Shown: positions 1 through 10,560 of the stretch, piece by piece | Numbering within the stretch: the first letter of the stretch is position 1 | How the letters are laid out: each line of letters begins with the position of its first letter | Assembly: GCA_000372225.1 (NCBI GenBank) | Contig: AQTY01000005.1 | Span: 10,126-74,125, forward strand | DNA from: Candidatus Nitromaritima sp. SCGC AAA288-L16 | Lineage (GTDB): Bacteria > Nitrospinota > Nitrospinia > Nitrospinales > VA-1 | Length of the DNA stretch: 64,000 bases | Reading direction: 5' to 3' | Made by a program: the position numbers and the translations under genes | Notes under the pieces: generated by a model | What the model was told of the DNA's origin: nothing | Databases searched by the model: none | Seen by the model: only the letters and a program-made list of their open reading frames with translations

Positions 1-615
1 TGATTGAGACAGTGCAATCGCTCCTTCGTCACCTATTTTATTGGAGCACAGGTATAGTTTCTCGATTTTGGATAACGTCTGCGAGGCGGCGATCGCCTTG
101 ACTCCCTGATTTCCTATTCCTGTGCTATCCATGTGGAGAGCAGTAAGGGAAGGTAAGCATGTGGATCTCGCTAATGCCTCAACTCCTTCAGGTCCGATAG
201 GATTTGAGTCTAGAAACAGGGTTTCTAGATTTTTTAAATTCAATGAAGTAGCAAATGACTGAGTTCCATTAGCTCCTATTTGGTTAGCCTCTAGCATAAG
301 GCAACTAATATTTTGAACTAATTTTGATTCTGCTAGTGTTTTTGCTCCCGCATTACTTATTTTGTTATGATTCAAAAATAGTTTTTCTAATTTTGGAAGG
401 CACCGACTTTTAGATAAAAATTCAATTTCAGCATCGCCTAACCCGTTGTTACTTAGGTCAAGTTGTTTAACTCCTTGGAGTGTTTCTCCAGCTTGACACA
501 AAAGACGCAGGTGCTCAGGGGTGACATTTTTATCTTCTAGGTCTAAGAATTCTCCCTCTGGAGTTAAATGAGAAAGTATGTGCTCCTCTAGCTTGGATTT
601 GGCTTCTATTTTCAA
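1..615 (-). CDS. Leucine-rich-repeat protein, 3' end outside window
   Basis: An uninterrupted minus-strand frame runs from a TTG at 615 to the window edge (205 codons, no stop yet). The frame is closed upstream by a stop at 637-639 and contains no ATG until about 297, so TTG is the likely start; AGGAAA lies about 8 bases upstream of it. From about residue 50 the protein is built of roughly 24-residue leucine-rich repeats of the ribonuclease-inhibitor type: LDLSNNGLGDAEIEFL, LFLNHNKISNAGAKTL, LFLDSNPIGPEGVEAL, LHMDSTGIGNQGVKAI. No signal peptide is visible. Such repeats normally bind proteins; the partner is unknown. The frame and repeat period make a real gene certain; only the start is uncertain. 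Confidence 0.85.
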   Translation of the reverse strand, partial: MKIEAKSKLEEHILSHLTPEGEFLDLEDKNVTPEHLRLLCQAGETLQGVKQLDLSNNGLGDAEIEFLSKSRCLPKLEKLFLNHNKISNAGAKTLAESKLVQNISCLMLEANQIGANGTQSFATSLNLKNLETLFLDSNPIGPEGVEALARSTCLPSLTALHMDSTGIGNQGVKAIAASQTLSKIEKLYLCSNKIGDEGAIALSQS

Positions 616-857
616 AAAAGATGCTTTCCTGTAGCATTAATATAGTAAGGTTTCGACCACTAATCTATATAATTTCGACCTAAATTACAAACGGTGTTAT
701 GTGGATATTGATCCTAATTATTGTGGTGTAAGGGTGGGTTAAATTGGGTATAAAGGATAGATGTTGTAGATATGCCATTGAGTGTGGAATGGTTGGGAGT
801 TGAACTGGCACAAACAGTATTGTTGTGAAGAAGAAATGAGTTTTTCTGGAGAATTTT

Positions 858-1971
858 ATGATTATCGGAGTCCCTAAAGAGATTAAAGAAGATGAGTACC
901 GTGTTTCATTGACCCCGGCAGGAGCGCATGATCTGACCATGGATGGGCATACAGTTCTCGTGGAAGATGGGGCGGGCGAGGGGAGTGGGCTTCCAAATCA
1001 GTTATATGAAAAGCATGGCGCACACATTGCGGAGAGGAATGATATTTTTTCCCGTTCAGAAATGATCATCAAGGTCAAAGAGCCTTTACCAGAGGAGTTC
1101 GATCTTTTAAGAGAAGGTCAAATTCTTTATACCTACCTTCATTTGGCCCCTGCACCTGATTTGGCTCGCGCACTTCTCGATCGGAAGGTGACGTGTATAG
1201 CTTATGAAACTGTTCAATTGTCAGATGATGCGCTTCCGCTATTGATCCCGATGAGTGAGGTCGCTGGGAGGATGTCAATTCACGAGGGTTCAAAATACCT
1301 TGAAAGAGAGAATAAAGGACGAGGCATTCTCCTTGGTGGCGTTCCGGGTGTGGATCCTGGGCATGTGGTAATTATTGGAGGCGGGGTTGTTGGTGCCAAT
1401 GCTGCTAAAATGGCGATCGGCACCGGAGCTTCTGTGACATTATTGGATGTCAATTTGAGTCGGTTGCGTTACTTGGATGATATCTATGGCGGACGTTTAA
1501 AAACGCTGATGTCAAACCGTGTGAACCTTACCGAATCACTTCGTACCGCTGACTTGGTTATTGGGGCAATCCTCATTCCTGGCGCACGAGCGCCAAAGCT
1601 CATCACCCGAGAAATGCTTTCATTGATGATGCCTGGTTCGGTAATTGTTGATGTGGGAATTGATCAGGGGGGGGGTGATAGAAACCTCTCGTCCCACGAC
1701 CCACAGCGACCCCATATACATAGTGGATGATGTTGTGCACTATTGTGTAGCTAACATGCCTGGAGCGGTAGCGCGTACTTCAACATTTGCGTTGACTAAC
1801 GCAACTTTCCCTTATGCTTTAGAATTAGCTCGTAAGGGGTTCAATCATGCATTTCAAGAGAATCCAGCCCTGGCGAAAGGGTTAAATGTATTCAATGGCC
1901 ACATCACGCATCCTGCAGTGGCGGATGCTCTTGATATGGAGTATGTTTCTTTAAACAAAATTCTCATTTGA
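858..1971 (+). CDS. ald: Alanine dehydrogenase, frameshifted at a G tract
   Basis: NAD-dependent L-alanine dehydrogenase (alanine to pyruvate plus ammonia). The first 271 residues have the family N-terminus ([20 protein letters not shown]), the [10 protein letters not shown] substrate-site segment and the dinucleotide-binding glycines IIGGGVVG. At 1667-1675 a run of nine G shifts the frame: the first frame ends at 1730, and the rest ([12 protein letters not shown] to the C-terminus) is read in the next frame to 1971. With eight G the reading becomes [18 protein letters not shown], which fits the family, and the whole is 370 residues, the usual length. The ATG at 858 has GGAG 6-9 bases upstream. 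I regard this as a real ald gene carrying a one-base error or slippage site rather than a decayed gene. Confidence 0.9.
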
Positions 1972-2003
1972 TACAGTAACTCAACTCACTTTTAAAAGAA
2001 CCG

Positions 2004-5000
2004 ATGAAGCCGCCTAACTTTGTTCATCTGCATGTGCACACTTCTTTTAGCTTGCTTGATTCTTCTCTGAGGCAGGATGCCATGTTCAGGCGCGCGGCAG
2101 AGTTCAAGATGCCTGCTGTTGCGATGACTGATCATGGGAACATGTTTGGGGCAATTGAGTTTTATAACGGAGCAAAAAAACACGGACTGAAACCCATTAT
2201 TGGTTGTGAGGTGTATGTAGCCCCCGAAAGCCGTCATGACAAGAAAGAAAAATACGACCTCCGAGACGCTTCCTATCATCTCATTCTTTTAGCCCAAAAT
2301 GAAAAAGGATACAAAAACCTTCTTAAGTTGGTAACGTTTGGATATATGGAGGGTTTTTATTACAAGCCACGGATTGACAAAGAACTATTGGCAGAATATG
2401 CGGAGGGTTTAATTGCTTTGAGTTCATGTGGGCGCGGCGAGATTGCCCACAACATTAATAAGGAAAATATTCCACGTGCCATTAAAATGGCGGGTCAGTA
2501 TAGGGACATCATGGGGCAGAATAATTTTTTTCTCGAACTTCAGAACCACAAAATGGAGTATCAAGAAAAAATAAATAATGAACTAGTCAAGATTGGAGAT
2601 AAGCTTTCCCTGCCTCTGGTTGCAACGAACAATTGTCATTACTTGGATCGTGAAGATTTTCATGCTCATGAGATTCTTCTCTGCCTGCAGACTGGCAAGA
2701 CCATGAGTGACCAGTATCGTATGCGTTATCCCTCCGATGAATACTACTTTAAATCTCCTGAGGAAATGGCGGAGTTGTTTCGAGATATTCCGCAAGCGAT
2801 AGAAAACACTTTGAAAATCGCAGAGCGGTGTGAATTGGAAATAGATTTTGATAAGCTTAATTTCCCAGATTACCCAGTTCCAGAAAAATATACTCTTGAA
2901 TCTTATTTAACGGAGCAGACAAATAAAGGGTTGGAGGAACGGTTTCACGAGATGACCAAATATGGCATAACCTACGAGCCATCGCTTTATAGAAAAAGGT
3001 TGCAAGAGGAGCTTGATATTATTGAAAGGATGGGATATCCCGGGTATTTCTTAATTGTGTGGGATTTTATAGATTACGCTCGAAGAAATGAGATTCCGGT
3101 GGGTCCTGGCCGCGGTTCTGCTGCAGGAAGTCTGGTTGCCTATTCTCTTTGTATAACGGATATTGACCCACTTCAGTACGACCTTCTTTTTGAACGGTTT
3201 TTAAACCCTGAACGAGTCAGCATGCCTGATATCGACATCGACTTTTGCATGACCAAACGTGACAATGTCATTAAATATGTCAGTGAAAAATATGGAGGCA
3301 GTCAGAACGTGACACAGATAATCACGTTCGGCAGCATGAATGCGAAGGGAGTTCTAAGAGATGTGGGGCGTGTCTTAGATATGTCTTACGGGGAAGTGGA
3401 TAAAATAGCAAAGTTGGTTCCTAACCGATTAAATATCTGTCTCAAGGATGCTTTTAAAGAAGAGCTACGCTTTGAGATTATGAAAAGAGATAGTGAAAAA
3501 GTAACAGAGCTGCTCGATATTGCTTTAAATTTAGAAGGCTTGCCTCGCCACTGCTCTACTCATGCGGCTGGTGTTGTTATTTCATCAAAACCCCTGACAA
3601 ACTTTCTCCCTTTATATAAATTCCCAAGTAAAGGGAAGGGAGAACAGGATGAAGTCGTAACCCAGTATTCGATGGGGAGCGTGGAAAAACTAGGCCTGTT
3701 AAAAATGGATTTTCTAGGCCTTAAAACTCTTACCGTAATTGATAACGCTCTTCGGCTTATAAAAGAATCACTAGGAGTGGATTTGAATATTGCAGCAATT
3801 CCTATGGTCGACCCAGAGACCTATAAACTTCTTTGCAGTACTCGTACGCTAGGTGTTTTTCAGCTAGAAAGCTCTGGTATGCGTGATCTGCTCAAAAAAA
3901 TGAAGCCCGATTGCTTTGAAGATATCATTGCACTTCTTGCCCTGTACAGACCCGGCCCGCTAGAGAGTGGAATGGTGGACGATTATATTAAGCGAAAGCA
4001 TGGCAGGCTTGAGGAGAAATATGAATTACCCCAATTAAAAGATGTTCTCAAAGAAACTCATGGAGTTATTCTCTACCAAGAACAGGTAATGAGAATCGCC
4101 AGTATTTTAGCTGGATTTAGTCTCGGTGATGCTGACCTTTTGCGACGAGCTATGGGGAAAAAGAAACCCGAGGAAATGGAGGCCCAGAGAGAAAAATTTA
4201 TTGCTGGTGCCGAGGGGAAAAATATCAATATTAAAAAAGCAACAAAGGTGTTTGATCTTATGGAAAAGTTTGCCGGATATGGATTTAATAAATCGCATAG
4301 TACTGCTTACGCACTAGTTTCATATCAAACGGCGTACCTGAAGACTCATTACCCGCTCCAGTTTTTTGGCGCGCTCATTACGGCCGATATGGATAATACG
4401 GATAAGGTCAGTCGATATATCAATGATTGTCGTGACATGAAGATTAAGGTTATGCCACCTGCGGTAAATGAGAGCATGAAAGATTTTACCATCGCAGATA
4501 ACCACTTGATTTTTGGGCTCGGCGCGATTAAAAATGTTGGGTCGAGCGCTATTGATTCCATTATTAAATCTCGGGAAAAGAGGGGGCAGTTTTCTTCGTT
4601 AAGAGAATTATGTGAGAATGTTGACTTGCGTCTTGTAAATAAGCGGGTGGTCGAAAGCCTCGTTAAAAGTGGTGCTTGTGATTCATTAAACCAAAACCGC
4701 GCCACAATGATTGAGGACATACCTAATGCGATAGAAATGGGGCAAGCAAAACAAAGAGACTATGAACTTGGGCAGAGCAGTATGTTCGAAGTATTTGAGG
4801 GAGAAAAAGAGGAGGCAGGGAATGCAAGTATTTCCGAAGACTGGAGTGATCACGAGCGGTTGAAGTACGAAAAGGAAACTATAGGGTTTTATATCTCAGG
4901 TCACCCTCTTGAGCAATATGCTAACGAATTGGTGTGGTTTACGGATGCATCCTCGGTGAGTATTTTGGAAGATAATACGGGCAGTGAAGTGAGTATCGCA

Positions 5001-5480
5001 GGAATTCCCGATAAAGTTTTACCTAAGACTACGAGGAAGGGTGACAAGATGGCTATTGTTACCTTGGAGGATTTAAGTGGATCGATAGAGGTTATCTTAT
5101 GGCCTGAAATCTACGCTATCATCGAGAACATTCTATCCGATGACGATCCAATTTTAGTACAAGGTACTGTCGATTCTGGCGGAAATCAACCCAAGGTGAT
5201 CGCTAAAAAAGTTTGTTTGCTAAAAGAAGCAAAGGAACACTGGGAGGGCAAGGTGCATATACGATTTCGCACTCTAGGGTTAGAAAAAGATACGCTGATT
5301 TCAGTTAAAGAAATTCTTAAAAAATACAAAGGTGGCAATGAGACTTTTGTGGAATTTTTGTTTCCTAGTAATAAAGTAAGAAAATTATCCGTTGATGGGA
5401 ACCTCAAGGTCAAACCTTGCGACGAAATTATTCAGGAAGTCGAGGCGGTACTTGGGAAAGATTCAATAAGGTTCGAGTAG
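2004..5480 (+). CDS. dnaE: DNA polymerase III alpha subunit
   Basis: Replicative DNA polymerase catalytic subunit, 1158 residues, the normal DnaE1 length. The N-terminal PHP domain keeps its metal-ligand pattern (HLHVHTSFS at residues 8-16, then MTDHGNMFGAIEF). The polymerase core has PGRGSAAGS and the catalytic acid motif PDIDIDF (around residues 408-414), with the third acid in LKMDFLGLKT. Helix-hairpin-helix and OB-fold regions follow (SIAGIPDKVLPKTTRKGDKMAIVTLEDL is cut here as the OB fold, about residues 990-1080). It lies 32 bases after ald on the same strand. There is no 3'-5' exonuclease domain of the PolC type. Start ATG at 2004. Confidence 0.97.
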   Translation: MKPPNFVHLHVHTSFSLLDSSLRQDAMFRRAAEFKMPAVAMTDHGNMFGAIEFYNGAKKHGLKPIIGCEVYVAPESRHDKKEKYDLRDASYHLILLAQNEKGYKNLLKLVTFGYMEGFYYKPRIDKELLAEYAEGLIALSSCGRGEIAHNINKENIPRAIKMAGQYRDIMGQNNFFLELQNHKMEYQEKINNELVKIGDKLSLPLVATNNCHYLDREDFHAHEILLCLQTGKTMSDQYRMRYPSDEYYFKSPEEMAELFRDIPQAIENTLKIAERCELEIDFDKLNFPDYPVPEKYTLESYLTEQTNKGLEERFHEMTKYGITYEPSLYRKRLQEELDIIERMGYPGYFLIVWDFIDYARRNEIPVGPGRGSAAGSLVAYSLCITDIDPLQYDLLFERFLNPERVSMPDIDIDFCMTKRDNVIKYVSEKYGGSQNVTQIITFGSMNAKGVLRDVGRVLDMSYGEVDKIAKLVPNRLNICLKDAFKEELRFEIMKRDSEKVTELLDIALNLEGLPRHCSTHAAGVVISSKPLTNFLPLYKFPSKGKGEQDEVVTQYSMGSVEKLGLLKMDFLGLKTLTVIDNALRLIKESLGVDLNIAAIPMVDPETYKLLCSTRTLGVFQLESSGMRDLLKKMKPDCFEDIIALLALYRPGPLESGMVDDYIKRKHGRLEEKYELPQLKDVLKETHGVILYQEQVMRIASILAGFSLGDADLLRRAMGKKKPEEMEAQREKFIAGAEGKNINIKKATKVFDLMEKFAGYGFNKSHSTAYALVSYQTAYLKTHYPLQFFGALITADMDNTDKVSRYINDCRDMKIKVMPPAVNESMKDFTIADNHLIFGLGAIKNVGSSAIDSIIKSREKRGQFSSLRELCENVDLRLVNKRVVESLVKSGACDSLNQNRATMIEDIPNAIEMGQAKQRDYELGQSSMFEVFEGEKEEAGNASISEDWSDHERLKYEKETIGFYISGHPLEQYANELVWFTDASSVSILEDNTGSEVSIAGIPDKVLPKTTRKGDKMAIVTLEDLSGSIEVILWPEIYAIIENILSDDDPILVQGTVDSGGNQPKVIAKKVCLLKEAKEHWEGKVHIRFRTLGLEKDTLISVKEILKKYKGGNETFVEFLFPSNKVRKLSVDGNLKVKPCDEIIQEVEAVLGKDSIRFE

Positions 5481-5616
5481 TTTTTTTATGTATTGAAAAT
5501 TTAAAGGTTAATGATAAGGAAAAGAAATGATTACCCGCTCTTTTTTAATAGACGAGTGAACTTGGTTTGAGAGCTAGTAGTTTTGTCGTGCGCCTAATTT
5601 AATTTTTACTTTAAAT

Positions 5617-6936
5617 ATGAATTTAGCAACTACAGGGAAAATAGAAAAAATAAAGGTTTTTAAGGATTGCTTAGTCAATGGTATGACAGTGATTGTGATT
5701 GAACAACCACATATCCATAGCATTGAATTAGCAATGTTTGTTCGTTCAGGTTTGAGGTTTGAGAATATGCAGAATAATGGCATCTCTCATTTTGTTGAAC
5801 ACATGCTTTTTAGAGGTAATTCGGCATACCCGAATTCGTATTTACTCAATCGGGAGTTTGAACTTATTGGAAGAGACCTTAGGGCCTCCACTATGAGCGA
5901 CCATACGTATTATGGTTTTAGTCCGCATATTTCCAATATAGGTCGTGCGATGGATCTATTTTCAGAGTTTTTTTTGGAGCCTATATTCCCAGAGGTAGAG
6001 TTAGAACGTGGAATTATTCTTGAGGAATGTTTAGAAGATTTAAATGAGAAGGGAGTCGATGTTGATATAAATAATCTTGCTTGTAAACTTTTGTATCCAA
6101 AGGATGCGTTAGCTCGGCCTACGATTGGTACTGAGGAAAGTATCAGGAGCATAAACGTGAAAGATTTAAAGGAGCACTATACACAGTTTTATACCCCAGA
6201 CAATATGATTTTGGTGACTGCTGGATGTGTTGATCACAAGAGTTTTTTTGACTACGCAAAAAAATATTTTTCTAGATTGGTTGGGAATGGTTCCACTCCG
6301 TCGAATCATTTTGATAAATCCTTAAACGAAGCCCAACTTCAACCAGCGCTCTTGTTTCAATACGATTCTGATAGCCAAGTTCAGTTACAAGTATGCTTTA
6401 GAGCGGTTTCTTATAATCACCCGGACTATTTCATTGCAACTCTGATTTCTCGTTTGTTTGACGATGGAGTAACTTCTAGGTTGCAAAAAGTTTTACGAGA
6501 AGAGAAAGGACTAGTTTATTCTGTTGAATGCAGAACCACAAGTTTACCCGATACGGGTACGATTGATTTTGACGTGTCTGTTCGTTCTGAAAAGGTTGTT
6601 GAGGTAACAAAAATTCTTTTAAATGAAATCAAGAAATTTACTTCAACTGGAACTGAAGAAGATGAGTTGGAATTGGTCAAACAACGTTATGGATACGACT
6701 TGGACTATGAATTGGATGATCCATACAGACAGATCATCCGTTATGGATTCTGTCACCTTTATTCGACCGAGTATACCGTAGAGGAGGAGCGAGAAAAAAT
6801 TTCTAGAATTACCCCACTGGATATTCTGAGGGTGGCGCGTGATATTTTTATTCCCAAAAAACTTAATTTTATTCTCGTTGGCCCCTATATTTCCGATCTG
6901 GAAATTAGCTTGCAACAGCTAGTCCACAATTTCTGA
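5617..6936 (+). CDS. M16 family zinc metallopeptidase
   Basis: Insulinase/pitrilysin-type peptidase of 439 residues, the usual size for single-chain bacterial M16B enzymes. The inverted zinc motif HxxEH is intact (HFVEH, H58/E61/H62), and the distal glutamate lies in the helix GIILEECLEDLNEKG about 75 residues later. The C-terminal half is the second M16 domain (YSVECRTTSLPDTGTIDFDV, then the arginine/tyrosine segment near ELDDPYRQIIRYG). No signal peptide is seen, so it is probably cytoplasmic, as in the YmxG/PqqL-like branch. It stands 136 bases after dnaE and 38 bases before the haem-subunit gene. The substrate cannot be inferred. Confidence 0.93.
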   Translation: MNLATTGKIEKIKVFKDCLVNGMTVIVIEQPHIHSIELAMFVRSGLRFENMQNNGISHFVEHMLFRGNSAYPNSYLLNREFELIGRDLRASTMSDHTYYGFSPHISNIGRAMDLFSEFFLEPIFPEVELERGIILEECLEDLNEKGVDVDINNLACKLLYPKDALARPTIGTEESIRSINVKDLKEHYTQFYTPDNMILVTAGCVDHKSFFDYAKKYFSRLVGNGSTPSNHFDKSLNEAQLQPALLFQYDSDSQVQLQVCFRAVSYNHPDYFIATLISRLFDDGVTSRLQKVLREEKGLVYSVECRTTSLPDTGTIDFDVSVRSEKVVEVTKILLNEIKKFTSTGTEEDELELVKQRYGYDLDYELDDPYRQIIRYGFCHLYSTEYTVEEEREKISRITPLDILRVARDIFIPKKLNFILVGPYISDLEISLQQLVHNF

Positions 6937-6974
6937 CATCTTTACAGATTATTTTTCTTTCACAATTGATATTT

Positions 6975-7793
6975 ATGAAACGATCAAAAATTTTTATATT
7001 TTGTTTTTTCTTTGTCCTGATGTCGCTGGTGATGGCCATGACGTTTGGCTCAGGGTGTGTTTCGAATTCAATGGAATATTGTGTGGAAACGGGCGAGTGT
7101 GAATTAGCGGTAGATGTGGTCAAAGTTTTAGGCGGGATACCAATGGATCCAAATGATCCTTTTTGGGCAGACTCTGATCGTTTTCAAAAAAAAACCATCG
7201 AGCTAGGCCCCCAAATGATAACAAATCCTAAATGGCCCGACCCTTCTATTAAATCAGTTAAAATATCAGCAGTTCAGAATGAGTCTGAAATCGCCATTTT
7301 ATTAGAGTGGGACGATGCTACTCTGGAAAATAAAATTGAGGTGTCCGCTACTCATACGGACCAAGCCGCAATTATGTTTCCTCTGCACCCTGGCAAGGAA
7401 GTTCCTTTGATCACAATGGGAAGTGAAAATGAAATTGTTAATATTTGGCAATGGAGAGCGATTTGGGAGACGTCCCTATTTACAGAACCTCGCAGTAGTA
7501 ATAGAAACTTAAGAATTTCGGTTCCCGGCAATATTCGTCGATCTCCAGTTGAGGATTTAACAGCGGCTGGTTTCAGTACTCTTACCACTCAGGACGAGCA
7601 AGATGTTTCAGGACGTGGTGCATGGCAGGATAAAACTTGGCGCGTGGTGTTCAAGAGAACTTTAGTGAATTCTGATAACGCAGATATTCAATTTAGGTAT
7701 CCAATAGTTATGGCTATCGCCGTATGGAATGGCGGTAATCGTGAGCGCAATGGTCAAAAGGGTATTTCAAACTGGGTACTTCTTCGATTATAG
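6975..7793 (+). CDS. Type II DMSO-reductase-family haem-b subunit (NxrC/EbdC-like), exported
   Basis: A 272-residue protein starting at the ATG at 6975 (a TTG at 6966 is in frame but less likely). Residues 1-26 form a hydrophobic export signal ending in GSGC, a weak lipoprotein-like cleavage site. The rest matches the ethylbenzene-dehydrogenase haem-binding fold: DPNDPFWAD, ISAVQNESEIAILLEWDDAT, a central Met-rich AAIMFPLHPG segment, and the hallmark C-terminus VWNGGNRERNGQKGIS-W. This family supplies the periplasmic gamma subunit (haem b) of nitrite oxidoreductase, chlorate and selenate reductases and similar enzymes. No alpha or beta subunit is nearby, so it is an orphan copy; a role in nitrite oxidation is inference only. 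Confidence 0.82.
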   Translation: MKRSKIFIFCFFFVLMSLVMAMTFGSGCVSNSMEYCVETGECELAVDVVKVLGGIPMDPNDPFWADSDRFQKKTIELGPQMITNPKWPDPSIKSVKISAVQNESEIAILLEWDDATLENKIEVSATHTDQAAIMFPLHPGKEVPLITMGSENEIVNIWQWRAIWETSLFTEPRSSNRNLRISVPGNIRRSPVEDLTAAGFSTLTTQDEQDVSGRGAWQDKTWRVVFKRTLVNSDNADIQFRYPIVMAIAVWNGGNRERNGQKGISNWVLLRL

Positions 7794-7824
7794 GTGCTTT
7801 TGAAGTTCGATATAGGTGGAGAGC

Positions 7825-8757
7825 TCAGGTCTTGTTATTTTTAAGGTTTATTTTAAAGTTATTAAATCTATCAGTCAGGGAACGGCCAACATTTTCTTTT
7901 AACTCTTGAGGCACCCAATTGATTTTCTCCACCGGCCAGCTTTCGACATCTTTAATATCCAACCCTTCTTTTTTGTAAGGACCCTCTAAAGCCTCTTCAA
8001 GTCCATATACAATCGCGTTGGAATAAATATTTAAATACTCTTCTTCAACGGCCTCTGGGTCATGTAGCCCCGAAAGAAACTTCTGCATTAAATCTTTCAT
8101 GATAGGGTCAGCATGTTCATGAAAACCTGGTGTCAAAGCATCGTACAAAGTGTAGAAAATAATGAGAACATCTTGAAGAAGAAACTTGTATTCTTCTGTT
8201 GGCTTTTTTACAGGGCGCCTATCCCTATTTAGCATTTCCTTAATAACTTTTATGTTCCGAATTGTGTCGTAAATGACCGAGTCTATCCATGGCCTGTTAT
8301 TCCAAACATAAAATGCCCTAAAGAATTTCAATCTATTATTTTTTTCCCACATCTGAAGCACAGTTGTAGGACGTTCTTTATTGGTATATGGAATGGGCTC
8401 TCCCCAGCGTGGATCAACGAAGTTAAATCCATAGTTTGAGAATGCGTTGGTGACATTTTGGTGATAAAAAACCATTAACCGTTCAAGGTTTTCTTTTTTA
8501 TCGAGGGGAGTATTTTGAGGCAGATTGACAAGGCAGTACAAGCGCACAATATTGGTTCGTGCCTTTCCTGCTTCATTTGCAATTAGATATTGCCCGCCCC
8601 ATATTCCAGCCGTAATCGTAAGTTCTTCTTTTAGTTCTTTAGATAACTGGATGGAAGCTTTGTATGCAACTGTTTTATATACTTCGTTAAGGTAGTACAG
8701 GTTAAATTTTCCATCGTCATGAAGAAGGCGTTCAGGAAGTTTTGGTATTTCACTCAT
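7825..8757 (-). CDS. Conserved-looking protein of unknown function
   Basis: About 310 residues, soluble, with no signal peptide or membrane segment and many aromatic and charged residues (e.g. [22 protein letters not shown]). I do not recognise a family. The ATG at 8757 is preferred over the upstream in-frame start at 8772 because it overlaps the ilvD stop (ATGAGTGA arrangement), which indicates translational coupling with ilvD. The gene faces the NxrC-like gene convergently with only about 30 bases between stops. Coupling suggests co-expression with branched-chain amino-acid synthesis but does not prove a related role. Confidence 0.8.
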   Translation of the reverse strand: MSEIPKLPERLLHDDGKFNLYYLNEVYKTVAYKASIQLSKELKEELTITAGIWGGQYLIANEAGKARTNIVRLYCLVNLPQNTPLDKKENLERLMVFYHQNVTNAFSNYGFNFVDPRWGEPIPYTNKERPTTVLQMWEKNNRLKFFRAFYVWNNRPWIDSVIYDTIRNIKVIKEMLNRDRRPVKKPTEEYKFLLQDVLIIFYTLYDALTPGFHEHADPIMKDLMQKFLSGLHDPEAVEEEYLNIYSNAIVYGLEEALEGPYKKEGLDIKDVESWPVEKINWVPQELKENVGRSLTDRFNNFKINLKNNKT

Positions 8758-10444
8758 CAGTAATAGCGCCAATTGATGCAGAGGAAACCAGTTTCTCGTA
8801 TTTTGCTAAAACACCTTTCTTATATTTTGGTGCAAGTGGTTTCCATTTTTCTTTTCGAAGTTTAATTTCTTCATCAGAAAGTATTGTATCAAGTACTCGG
8901 TTTTCAATATCTATAACTATTTTATCTCCTTCTTGAATTAACCCAATAACTCCACCTACCTGTGCTTCTGGTGCTACATGACCCACAACGAGTCCGTGGG
9001 TACCTCCAGAAAACCTGCCATCAGTGATGAGGCCAACCTTGTCTCCGAGTCCTTTGCCGACAAGTGCTGACGTTGGCGCTAGCATTTCCCTCATCCCAGG
9101 ACCTCCTTTAGGTCCTTCGTAACGTATAACTACAATGTCTCCATCAATAATTTGATCGTTAATGATCGCATCTAGGCATTCTTCTTCCGAATCAAAAACC
9201 CGTGCAGGGCCTTCGATCCTTCTAGTTTTGATTCCTGAAACTTTTGCGACAGAACCCTCCGGGCTTATATTGCCTTTTAGGATGACCAAGTGACCCTCTG
9301 GAGAAAGTGGATTTTCAATTGGGAGAATTATTTTTTGGCTTGGATTAGCTTGGTTCGAAACCTCTTTGAGGTTTTCTGATACAGTTTCTCCTGTGACCGT
9401 CATACAGTCTCCATGCAAAAGCCCCTTGTTTAGTAATATTTTCATTACTTGTGGAATGCCTCCAGCGCGATGAAGATCGACGGTTACAAATTGACCTGAT
9501 GGTTTAAGGTCACAAAAATGAGGAACTCTTTTCCTAATTATTTCAAAGTCATCAATTGTTAAATCTAGGTTCATGTAACTGGAGATAGCAAGAAGATGTA
9601 AAACGGCGTTTGTTGATCCACCTACGGCCATAACAACTGATATTGCGTTTTCAAAAGCTTCTCTTGTAAGAATATCTTTTGGTGTGATGTTTTTTTCTAA
9701 CATGGGGAAAAGGGCTTGAGCACTTTTTTGGGCGTTCAATTCTTTTTCCTTATCTTCATTTGACATTGTAGAGCTATAAGGAAGGCTCATGCCCATTGCT
9801 TCAATTGCTGAAGACATCGTATTTGCAGTGTACATTCCCCCGCAAGAACCAAACCCTGGGCATGCATTTTTTTCTATATCGGTTAGTTGATCATAGTTAA
9901 TAGTACCAGCACTATGTTGTCCAACCGCTTCAAATGAACTGACAACTGTTAGATCTTTTCCATCAAGATGACCTGGCTTGATAGTTCCCCCATAAACAAA
10001 AATACTTGGGATATCTAGCCGAGCCATGGCGATGAGTGCGCCGGGCATATTTTTGTCGCATCCACCAACGCAAATGACTGCATCCATATTAGCGCCACGA
10101 CAAACCGCTTCAATGGAGTCAGCAATAACTTCACGGCTTACCAAAGAGCATTTCATTCCTTCCGTCCCCATGGATATCCCATCACTGACTGTAATTGTGC
10201 CAAACATTTGTGGCATTCCATTCGATCGTTTGATTTCAGACTTGGCCACATCAGCTAATTTTCCAAGACCCGCATTGCAAGGAGTTACATCGCTTTGACC
10301 ATTTGCTATGCCAATAATAGGTTTATTAAAATCATTGTCGTTGAAGCCAACCGCACGAAGCATGGCACGATTAGGGGAGCGCCTGTCACCTTGAGTGATG
10401 ACACGGCTTTTACGATTTAAAGCGGGTTTAACCTCATCTGTCAT
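8750..10444 (-). CDS. ilvD: Dihydroxy-acid dehydratase
   Basis: Dehydrates dihydroxyisovalerate and dihydroxymethylvalerate in valine, leucine and isoleucine synthesis, using an Fe-S cluster. 564 residues, a normal length. Cluster-ligand and active-site segments are present: [16 protein letters not shown] and [15 protein letters not shown]. The C-terminal signature [22 protein letters not shown] is intact. The start ATG at 10444 has GAGGAG 7-12 bases upstream. The gene opens a two-gene unit with the unknown gene that overlaps its stop codon. Confidence 0.97.
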   Translation of the reverse strand: MTDEVKPALNRKSRVITQGDRRSPNRAMLRAVGFNDNDFNKPIIGIANGQSDVTPCNAGLGKLADVAKSEIKRSNGMPQMFGTITVSDGISMGTEGMKCSLVSREVIADSIEAVCRGANMDAVICVGGCDKNMPGALIAMARLDIPSIFVYGGTIKPGHLDGKDLTVVSSFEAVGQHSAGTINYDQLTDIEKNACPGFGSCGGMYTANTMSSAIEAMGMSLPYSSTMSNEDKEKELNAQKSAQALFPMLEKNITPKDILTREAFENAISVVMAVGGSTNAVLHLLAISSYMNLDLTIDDFEIIRKRVPHFCDLKPSGQFVTVDLHRAGGIPQVMKILLNKGLLHGDCMTVTGETVSENLKEVSNQANPSQKIILPIENPLSPEGHLVILKGNISPEGSVAKVSGIKTRRIEGPARVFDSEEECLDAIINDQIIDGDIVVIRYEGPKGGPGMREMLAPTSALVGKGLGDKVGLITDGRFSGGTHGLVVGHVAPEAQVGGVIGLIQEGDKIVIDIENRVLDTILSDEEIKLRKEKWKPLAPKYKKGVLAKYEKLVSSASIGAITDE

Positions 10445-10560
10445 GATTGGCTCCTCGGTGTTCTGTGAAGAAAAAAATCTAATTCGGTAAAATAAAAACG
10501 AGTCGGATTTTTCATCTTATAATGTTAGATCAAAATTTTAAACAAATTATTTCACTTGAA

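Noticed and set aside
680..940. 86-codon minus-strand frame overlapping the ald start
   Set aside because: Lies opposite the ald N-terminus and its leader, no ribosome site, no domain; a shadow frame.
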